A DNA stretch of 34,067 bases from a virus, in IMG/VR virus record IMGVR_UViG_3300046501_000163, positions 1-34,067 of that record; one strand, given 5' to 3'. Position numbers and translations under genes: made by a program. Shown here piece by piece: positions 7,142 through 11,352 of the stretch. The notes under the pieces were generated by a model, which saw only the letters and a list, made by a program, of their open reading frames with translations, ran no database searches and was not told the DNA's origin. Position 1 is the first letter of the stretch; the number at the start of each line of letters is the position of its first letter.

Positions 7142-7291
7142 ATGAAGTCCATCACGCAATTGCTCGCGACGATCCTCTCGATCCCGCACGTTGAACTCAG
7201 CACACACCTCCGCGCGCAGATGATGCTCAACCGCATCAACGGTCACAGCGCGGGCTTCGGCCTCGGCTCGATCTTCGGGGCGGCGCGCTGA
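7142..7291 (+). CDS. Mini-protein, 49 aa
   Basis: A 49-residue reading frame with an ATG preceded by GGAG (7133-7136) and a stop overlapping the next start (TGATG). The sequence (MKSITQLLATILSIPHVELS and on) is moderately hydrophobic at the N-terminus and ends GFGLGSIFGAAR. It is too polar for a certain membrane span. Coupling to both neighbours is the evidence for its being real; function unknown. Confidence 0.5.
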   Translation: MKSITQLLATILSIPHVELSTHLRAQMMLNRINGHSAGFGLGSIFGAAR

Positions 7292-7686
7292 TGTCGGATC
7301 ATCCGATGCAGGAATTGGAGCGGACCGCTGCGAAGGCGAAGCCCTCTCCGCGCCGCAAACGCCTGATCGACGCCGACAGCGCCGAGCGCAAGACATACCC
7401 GATGGCGCGCGGATGCCTCGACTATTTCCCCGATGCTTTGGCAGAAGTCGCCAAACTTTCGTATCTTGGGAATATGAAGCACAACCCCGGCCAGGACATG
7501 CACCACGCGCGCGGCAAGTCTTCGGACCACGCCGATTGCATCGTCCGCCACCTGGTCGGCCGGGGCGGTTTCGACGGTGACACACGGGAAAGCGCCGCCT
7601 TGGCGTGGCGCTCCTTGGCCCTGCTTCAGGAGGAACTCGAAGCGGAGAAGGGTCTGGCACTCCCTCGGGGCGCTCGGGCGGCCTGA
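7291..7686 (+). CDS. dATP/dGTP diphosphohydrolase-like (MazG-type, DUF5664) protein
   Basis: A 131-residue protein with the family pattern of phage DUF5664/dATP-dGTP diphosphohydrolase N-terminal domains: YFPDALAEVAKLSYLGNMKH (45-64), a KSSDHADCIVRHL segment (76-88), then D-x-DTRESAALAWRSLALLQE (95-113). These belong to the all-alpha MazG-like pyrophosphohydrolases, which remove diphosphate from (d)NTPs using Glu/Asp-bound metal. In some phages a relative (MazZ) supplies precursors for 2-aminoadenine DNA, but no PurZ homologue lies in this window. A role in adjusting nucleotide pools is likely. The ATG overlaps the stop of the mini-gene upstream; it is the last gene of the middle operon. Confidence 0.65.
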   Translation: MSDHPMQELERTAAKAKPSPRRKRLIDADSAERKTYPMARGCLDYFPDALAEVAKLSYLGNMKHNPGQDMHHARGKSSDHADCIVRHLVGRGGFDGDTRESAALAWRSLALLQEELEAEKGLALPRGARAA

Positions 7687-7711
7687 TTTCCGGGTAGGTT
7701 GATTTAGGATG

Positions 7712-7783
7712 TTGTTAAATTGACCTCCGGGGGCTCAACGGGCCATAAGGGGGACGGCAAGAAAGGCGAGGGGGACCCCCGGA
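7712..7783. promoter_or_regulatory. TTGTTAAATTGAC element and 8-base inverted repeat
   Basis: TTGTTAAATTGAC (7712-7724) is the third copy of the A/T-rich element seen at 3071 and 5966, with TTGACC as a possible -35 and CATAAG (7744-7749) as a weak -10. TCCGGGGG (7726-7733) and CCCCCGGA (7776-7783) form a perfect inverted repeat with 42 bases between them. This could be the late promoter leading into the terminator at 7801 and the tRNA behind it. Confidence 0.35.
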
Positions 7784-7800
7784 CCTGATAATGCAAACAG

Positions 7801-7832
7801 AAACGCCCTCGGATCGCTCCGGGGGCGTTTTT
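7801..7832 (+). terminator. Strong rho-independent terminator just before tRNA-Trp
   Basis: AAACGCCC (7801-7808), T-G pair, CGGA (7810-7813), loop TCGC, TCCG (7818-7821), GGGCGTTT (7823-7830) and TT. The stem is 13 pairs with one wobble and ends in a T-run. The tRNA begins three bases after the terminator. Confidence 0.85.
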
Positions 7833-7835
7833 CAT

Positions 7836-7910
7836 TGGAGTGTAGCTCAGTGGTAGAGCAGTGGTCTCCAAAACCGCGTGTCGTAGGTTCGAATCCTACC
7901 TCTTCAGCCA
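7836..7910 (+). tRNA. tRNA-Trp (CCA)
   Basis: A full cloverleaf of 75 bases with encoded CCA. Acceptor TGGAGTG (7836-7842) pairs with CTCTTCA (7900-7906), with one U-U mismatch and one G-U. D-arm GCTC/GAGC; anticodon stem GTGGT/ACCGC; loop CTCCAAA with anticodon CCA at 7868-7870; T-arm GTAGG, TTCGAAT, CCTAC; discriminator G73. CCA anticodon and G73 are the main tryptophan identity elements in bacteria. The U1-A72 end and the mismatch are unusual for tRNA-Trp and suggest a phage-evolved copy. It lies between a terminator and a small gene, so it is probably expressed only by readthrough. Confidence 0.93.
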
Positions 7911-7930
7911 ATCCAATCATGGAGGCCGTC

Positions 7931-8113
7931 ATGGGCTGCAACTGCGGAGAGCGCCGCAATCTGACGGCACAGGCTCTCAACAATCTGAGAAAGGGCGATG
8001 TCAACGCCGCACGCCAGAACGTGCAGCGCTTCGCCCAAACCGTGCGCCAGGACGCCCGCGCTGCTAAGCAGGCGGTGCAGTCGGTGCTCACGCGCCGCCC
8101 GCCTTCGAGGTAA
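7931..8113 (+). CDS. Small CxC protein (60 aa)
   Basis: A 60-residue protein starting MGCNCGERRN. The ATG at 7931 has GGAGG five bases upstream, so it is preferred to an in-frame ATG at 7919 that overlaps this Shine-Dalgarno. After the CxC motif the protein is one basic helix rich in Ala, Gln and Arg (GDVNAARQNVQRFAQTVRQD). It starts 20 bases after the tRNA and ends 6 bases before the gpZ-like gene, so all three are probably on one transcript. Function unknown. Confidence 0.6.
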   Translation: MGCNCGERRNLTAQALNNLRKGDVNAARQNVQRFAQTVRQDARAAKQAVQSVLTRRPPSR

Positions 8114-8119
8114 CAGGGC

Positions 8120-8803
8120 ATGGCCGGAACGCAGACGCGTTACACCGGCCCGACGAAGACCTACAGGTCGTTCATCGGCCCTTCGCCCGCTGCGGGCTCT
8201 AACCGATGGTCGGGCGGCGCAGGCGGCACGCTGTATGTCGATCTCACCGATGCGATGTCGCGCCTTACAGTGGCGCTGAACGTCTATTCGCAAGAGGTCC
8301 AAGACCGCGCGCTCTACAACACGATCAATAAGCTCGGTAGCAAGCTGCTCACCGCTGTACGCCGCGACGTTGCGCTAATCACTGGCGCGAAATACGGACG
8401 CGTGCTGCGAGCTATCATTCCAGATCGCGCGCATCCCAATCGCCTGTTCTATCGCATCAATGCGAGCGACAAGGCGATGAAGGTTAGCGACTTCGCGGGC
8501 TCACTGAAGCCGGGGCAGAAGAACCCAAGAGCGCGACCGTGGAATAAATCGCGGAGCTTCAAGGGCGCATTCGTGATCCGCTTCAAGAACGGCGGCACCG
8601 AGATCGTTAAGCGCATTGGACGCCACAACAAGGGCGGCAAGATCAGAACGTTGTGGGGTCCCATCATCCCCCGCGAAATGATCCGGCCGGGCAACCCCAG
8701 CACCGAGCATATCGCCCGCGCGATCCCTGACGGCCTGGCCCCGGTGCTGATGCACGAACTGACGCAAGCGGTGTCGAGAGCCAAGGCAGCAAGCGGAACG
8801 TAA
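8120..8803 (+). CDS. Minor tail protein Z-like (tail completion) protein
   Basis: A 227-residue protein resembling lambda gpZ / prophage minor tail protein Z. The family pattern is seen in ALYNTINKLGSKLLTAVRRD (about 55-75), a G-RVLRAIIP segment, an IRFKNGGTEIVKRIGRHNKG strand pair (about 151-172), and the ending WGPIIPREM typical of gpZ (usually LxGPsvp). gpZ acts at tail-head joining in long-tailed phages. Unlike lambda, this gene is upstream of the terminase and separated from the rest of the tail genes by the minus-strand cassette. The identification rests on pattern recognition, not a search. Confidence 0.6.
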   Translation: MAGTQTRYTGPTKTYRSFIGPSPAAGSNRWSGGAGGTLYVDLTDAMSRLTVALNVYSQEVQDRALYNTINKLGSKLLTAVRRDVALITGAKYGRVLRAIIPDRAHPNRLFYRINASDKAMKVSDFAGSLKPGQKNPRARPWNKSRSFKGAFVIRFKNGGTEIVKRIGRHNKGGKIRTLWGPIIPREMIRPGNPSTEHIARAIPDGLAPVLMHELTQAVSRAKAASGT

Positions 8804-8811
8804 CTATGTCC

Positions 8812-8852
8812 TGTAATGCGCTTGACACGTCTGTAATGTGTGTGGCATTACA
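8812..8852 (+). promoter_or_regulatory. Promoter with TTGACA and 21-base operator TGTAATG-N7-CATTACA
   Basis: TTGACA (8822-8827) is a perfect -35 box. CATTAC (8846-8851), 18 bases downstream, is the possible but weak -10. TGTAATG (8832-8838) and CATTACA (8846-8852) form a perfect inverted repeat with 7-base spacer; an extra TGTAATG lies at 8812-8818. The same arrangement is found on the opposite strand at 12973-13002. It drives the secreted-protein gene at 8909. Confidence 0.6.
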
Positions 8853-8908
8853 CGGCTCACGCAATCAAGCGTGACCCCGGCGCACCGCGCCATTTGAAGG
8901 AGACTGTT

Positions 8909-9172
8909 ATGAAGAAGATGTTTGCTCTCGTCGCTTTTGCGGCGCTCTCGACTTCGGCCTTCGCTTCTGACGTGAAGTACGATCCCAAGTCGAGTCCGGC
9001 CGCTATCGCGGTCAACGAACAGGTTCGTCGCGAGATCGCGAACCAGGAAGACACCCCGCTCTGTCTGTTCATCTGGAACGACAAGCAGGGCTCTTGCCGG
9101 GTGCAGATGACCGCTGCCGGTCAGATGGACGGCGGTGGTGGCGCTGGCGGTGCTGCTGCCGCTGGCGAATAA
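8909..9172 (+). CDS. Small secreted protein with signal peptide (87 aa)
   Basis: An 87-residue protein with AAGGAG 6 bases before the ATG. Residues 1-19 (MKKMFALVAFAALSTSAFA) are a classical Sec signal peptide with an AxA cleavage site; the mature part starts SDVKYDP. It contains two cysteines (CLFIWNDKQGSC) that could form a disulfide in the periplasm, and ends in a Gly/Ala-rich tail. It has its own promoter and terminator, as expected of a moron (a lysogenic-conversion or superinfection gene), or it could assist lysis. The function is not recognised. Confidence 0.7.
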   Translation: MKKMFALVAFAALSTSAFASDVKYDPKSSPAAIAVNEQVRREIANQEDTPLCLFIWNDKQGSCRVQMTAAGQMDGGGGAGGAAAAGE

Positions 9173-9199
9173 CCTCTCTACGCAATAGCGTACGATACG

Positions 9200-9228
9200 C
9201 GGGCGGGGCTAACACCTCGCCCGTTTTG
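9200..9228 (+). terminator. Rho-independent terminator after secreted-protein gene
   Basis: CGGGCG (9200-9205) GGG, loop CTAACA, CCT CGCCCG (9215-9223), then TTTT. A nine-pair stem with one G-U and a T-run, 27 bases after the stop codon of the secreted-protein gene. Confidence 0.85.
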
Positions 9229-9483
9229 ATTCTCAGGCACCCCCGGCCTGAACGATCCGAACGAAAACGACGGAACGGAAATTCCCGAAATCGAAAACTA
9301 AAAAACTGTGTTTTCGAATTTCACGCGCCCCCTGCGCGAACGAGCTGAGCGGCAATACGATCAAGGGTGAGCAACTTATAGCCGGGCACACGCCCATCGG
9401 CATTGCACCAACGATCTGAGGCCGCTCAAACTAGCAGCACACCCGAGGGTGTGGCAGCCAACCGAACGAGATGAAGTTGGCTC

Positions 9484-9519
9484 GCTGTAATGGATGGACG
9501 GGGGTCACATCCTTACAGC
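9484..9519. promoter_or_regulatory. Orphan operator GCTGTAA...TTACAGC
   Basis: GCTGTAATGGATG (9484-9496) and CATCCTTACAGC (9508-9519) form a 12-pair inverted repeat with one bulged base. The outer part is the same TGTAA/TTACAG half-site seen in the dispersed operator family. No gene starts close downstream on either strand, which makes it an orphan site. Confidence 0.4.
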
Positions 9520-9639
9520 TCTGTGCGGCCCACGATGACGAGTAGATGCGCGCTGGCGGGAGCGTCGTATCGAATATACCCCGTCGTGGGCCGCTCCCGT
9601 CTGTCATTCGAGAAGCGCTTGAGCGATGATCGCTCGCGC

Positions 9640-9942
9640 TCACATACGCGCGTTTGAAAATTTTTTGCGACCAACATTTTCGCCAGGCTGAAAAGCGCGA
9701 AAGTGTAGTTGGATGAAATCGGTCGATGTAACAGTGTTGCAAAACCGTTTTGCAACAGTTTGCACCGCACGCAAGCCATGCGCGGCAATTTTCACGGTTC
9801 CGGCGTGGCCAGAAAAGCTCATGGCCCGCAAATCGCGTAGCGCGGCCGTACGTTCGTTTTGATAGTTGGCAAGCCTTTGCATGGTCCGAGCGATCCAACG
9901 CGCCAGCGCGCGCCTAATAGGCCAAAGAAAAACCGCGCTCAT
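9640..9942 (-). CDS. Doubtful minus-strand reading frame (100 aa)
   Basis: An open frame of 100 residues starting MSAVFLWPIRRALARWIART. It lies beyond the minus-strand terminator at 9981, has no clear ribosome-binding site, and contains the strong palindrome at 9735-9757. These points argue against a gene; the Arg/Ala-rich helical N-terminus and the undisturbed length argue weakly for one. No function is recognised. Confidence 0.2.
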   Translation of the reverse strand: MSAVFLWPIRRALARWIARTMQRLANYQNERTAALRDLRAMSFSGHAGTVKIAAHGLRAVQTVAKRFCNTVTSTDFIQLHFRAFQPGENVGRKKFSNARM

Positions 9943-9980
9943 CGAAAATAAATTTCGAAGGCGCGGCGATTTGGACAAAG

Positions 9981-10012
9981 AAAAACGCCGCGAGACTGAA
10001 TCTCGCGGCGTT
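9981..10012 (-). terminator. Rho-independent terminator of the minus-strand cassette
   Basis: AACGCCGCGAGA (10012-9984 read on the minus strand) pairs over 12 bases with its complement around the 5-base loop TTCAG, followed on the minus strand by TTTTTCTTT. It lies 28 bases past the last small gene of the cassette and faces the plus-strand terminator at 9200. Confidence 0.85.
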
Positions 10013-10040
10013 GTTCGGTTTAGCTATTCAGGAAGGCCCG

Positions 10041-10145
10041 TTATGGAGGTTCCGAATCGCCATTGTCCGTTGCGCCGCTTTCGCTGGCGCATGGTGGCGT
10101 TGCGGCGTATTGGGCTTTGAGTGCGGCGAATGCGGCGTTTGTCAT
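10041..10145 (-). CDS. Mini-protein, 34 aa, last gene of minus cassette
   Basis: A 34-residue frame (MTNAAFAALKAQYAATPPCA and on) with AGGAG upstream and the leader ending AACGCC-ATG that is shared by other genes of this cassette. That shared leader is the main evidence that it is translated. It is Ala/Ser/Pro-rich with one cysteine. Function unknown. Confidence 0.5.
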   Translation of the reverse strand: MTNAAFAALKAQYAATPPCASESGATDNGDSEPP

Positions 10146-10191
10146 GGCGTTGTGACTCCTATCGGTTTGTTTAGTTCAGTTCAACTACAAA

Positions 10192-10407
10192 TCAGAAGGC
10201 GCGATAATTTACGGGGACGCTATGAATGCGCCCAAGTTCTCGCGCAACTCGCCGCGCGGATGCTTTCGCGCAATAGCTACCGACAAACTGCGCGGGCTTA
10301 AAATCGGGCGCGTCGTCATGCCTGGTATAGGCCGCAAACCTCCCCCGTTCGCAGGGGTCCGGTTGGTATTCCACCCCAATGATGGGGCCGTGAAAGCTTT
10401 CTGGCAT
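10192..10407 (-). CDS. Hypothetical protein (71 aa) behind hammerhead ribozyme A
   Basis: A 71-residue protein with pattern IIGVEYQPDPCERGRFAAYT and a basic C-terminal half (SARRVARELGRIHSVPV). The ATG at 10407 is preceded on the minus strand by the leader GAAAGGATGTAACGCCAA; an alternative ATG in another frame at 10430 lies inside this leader and gives a poorer protein. If hammerhead A cleaves, this mRNA starts with a 5'-hydroxyl end about 50 bases before the start codon. No domain is recognised. Confidence 0.55.
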   Translation of the reverse strand: MPESFHGPIIGVEYQPDPCERGRFAAYTRHDDAPDFKPAQFVGSYCAKASARRVARELGRIHSVPVNYRAF

Positions 10408-10430
10408 TTGGCGTTACATCCTTTCGGCAT

Positions 10431-10482
10431 GGGCTCATCAGTAGCGGCATAACCGCTAGACGCGCGTGCGCGCGTTTCGCCC
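10431..10482 (-). ncRNA. Hammerhead ribozyme A (type II)
   Basis: On the minus strand, 52 bases contain every conserved element of a hammerhead with open stem II: GGGC (10482-10479), GAAA (10478-10475), stem III CGCGC/GCGCG closed by a short loop plus the A15.1-U16.1 pair, cleavage triplet GUC ending at 10459, stem I UAGCGG/CCGCUA with loop UUAUG (10458-10442), CUGAUGA (10441-10435) and GCCC (10434-10431), which pairs with GGGC. Cleavage is expected between 10459 and 10458. The first G is also the last base of the UAG stop codon of the gene before it. Family knowledge: CUGANGA, GAAA and NUH are the catalytic core. Confidence 0.9.
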
Positions 10483-11042
10483 TAGTATGCGGGGGCCATG
10501 TCAGGCCGAGATGCTTCGATATCAGCGGCCATTGCGGCGTTAAGGCGCGACAGAATGTCATCCGCCAATTCGTGCGCGGTATCTTCAAGGTACGAATAGC
10601 AGTCGGATTCGATACCCCAAACGCTTTCGCTTTCGTGTGTGGCGTCGCCATCGCTATCAAGCGCGGTAACCTCTACGCCAACATAGTGCCATTGATCGCT
10701 GCACCATTGGCGCAAGCGGTTGAAATCAGCCATAGCAGCGCGCGCCGCGCGCTCGCCGCGTGTACCTTCGCCATAGGGCGCGGTATCCCAGCCATCGCGC
10801 TTTGCAATGCGCACGGCTTCAGCGAAGTCATAGGTGCGATAACTGCCGCGATCCCAATGCAGGATCATTTCGCCGGGGGCTTTAGGGGGCTTCGAACCCA
10901 TGCCTTCGCGATGGCGTCGCCACTCGCTAACGGGGCCATGCCCGTCGCATTCTTCCCACGGCGCGCCGTGGTCTGAGTCGTGTGGGAAGTTTACGCGGAA
11001 TGTGCGTCCGCCGCGTTCAAACGTATCGTTGTCGAAAAGCAT
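10482..11042 (-). CDS. Conserved hypothetical protein (186 aa) between two hammerheads
   Basis: A 186-residue protein with pattern FRVNFPHDSDHGAPWEECDG, then HGPVSEWRRHREG, GEMILHWDRGSYRTYDFAEA, KRDGWDT and RLRQWCSDQWHYVGVEV, ending with WGIESDCYSYLEDTAHELAD. This is a recognisable arrangement found in uncharacterised phage/plasmid proteins (PWE-DGHG, DRG-R-YDF, GWD, W-YVGV). It is probably cytoplasmic, tryptophan-rich, and might be an anti-defence or host-interaction protein; nothing shows a catalytic role. Start: ATG behind leader GAAAGGATCTTAACGCC. It is the only gene flanked on both sides by hammerhead ribozymes, so its message would be cut free as an RNA of about 630 bases. Confidence 0.7.
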   Translation of the reverse strand: MLFDNDTFERGGRTFRVNFPHDSDHGAPWEECDGHGPVSEWRRHREGMGSKPPKAPGEMILHWDRGSYRTYDFAEAVRIAKRDGWDTAPYGEGTRGERAARAAMADFNRLRQWCSDQWHYVGVEVTALDSDGDATHESESVWGIESDCYSYLEDTAHELADDILSRLNAAMAADIEASRPDMAPAY

Positions 11043-11060
11043 GGCGTTAAGATCCTTTCG

Positions 11061-11113
11061 GGGCTCATCAGTAGCGGCGTAACCGCTAGACGGCGCGTCG
11101 CGCCGTTTCGCCC
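11061..11113 (-). ncRNA. Hammerhead ribozyme B (type II)
   Basis: On the minus strand, 53 bases: GGGC (11113-11110), GAAA (11109-11106), stem III of 7 pairs including A15.1-U16.1 (ACGGCGC / GCGCCGU around loop GAC), cleavage triplet GUC ending at 11089, stem I UAGCGG/CCGCUA with loop UUACG (11088-11072), CUGAUGA (11071-11065) and GCCC (11064-11061), closing stem II. Cleavage is expected between 11089 and 11088. Compared with copy A, the stem III sequence differs on both sides with pairing kept, while the core is identical. The first G is the last base of the UAG stop of the upstream gene; the downstream ATG at 11042 is 46 bases after the cut. Confidence 0.92.
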
Positions 11114-11322
11114 TAGTGCGCGCGGCGTTCCTTCAGCGCGTAAGCACCCACGGAATTTCCGTTTATGTCGGGAATGTTGCGGTAGTAATCGCAGGGCTCG
11201 CCGCGTTCCAAGCGCTCCGCGACTACCCGCAACATGCGTGCAATCTCCGCTTGGCAGTCGTCTTCAAATGCCGCGCCTTCGCAGACGATTTGCAGTTTGA
11301 AAATCTTGTCATCGCCACTCAT
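11113..11322 (-). CDS. Small conserved phage protein (69 aa)
   Basis: A 69-residue protein: FKLQIVCEGAAFEDDCQAEI, then ARMLRVVAERLERGEPCDYY, ending DINGNSVGAYAL. The order (beta strand, AAFED, a helix ARxLRxVAxRLExG, then D-NGN-VG) matches a widespread family of tiny phage proteins (FxLxIxxxNAAF ... LRxLAxxLExG ... DxNGNxVG) with no assigned function. Start ATG preceded by GAAAGGA. Its UAG stop codon forms the beginning of hammerhead B. It is acidic and soluble. Confidence 0.7.
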   Translation of the reverse strand: MSGDDKIFKLQIVCEGAAFEDDCQAEIARMLRVVAERLERGEPCDYYRNIPDINGNSVGAYALKERRAH

Positions 11323-11340
11323 TGAAGCGTCCTTTCGGGT

Positions 11341-11352
11341 TGTAACGTTACA
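11341..11352. promoter_or_regulatory. Perfect palindrome TGTAACGTTACA
   Basis: A perfect 12-base palindrome, identical to that at 21052-21063. It overlaps the stop codon of the 417-residue gene and lies 19 bases upstream of the start of the 69-residue gene on the minus strand. It could be an internal operator of the cassette. Confidence 0.5.

Larger units (their letters stand above)
9229..9980. other. Gene-poor region with several palindromes
   Basis: No convincing gene is seen between the plus-strand terminator at 9200 and the minus-strand terminator at 9981. It holds an operator-like repeat (9484-9519); a perfect 11-base inverted repeat GCGGCCCACGA (9525-9535) / TCGTGGGCCGC (9584-9594); a hairpin GAGCGAT-G-ATCGCTC (9621-9635) extended by AGCGC/GCGCT; and a near-perfect 23-base palindrome TGTTGCAAAA-CCG-TTTTGCAACA (9735-9757). 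On the minus strand 9425-9321 there is a 34-codon open stretch without a start (GYKLLTLDRIAAQLVRAGGA at its end), perhaps a gene remnant. Possible uses are repressor binding, a second origin or a recombination site. Confidence 0.5.

Noticed and set aside
9431-9898. Minus-strand open frame of 155 codons over the palindromic region
   Set aside because: Runs through three strong palindromes, is rich in Cys/Arg/Trp at random and has no recognisable pattern.
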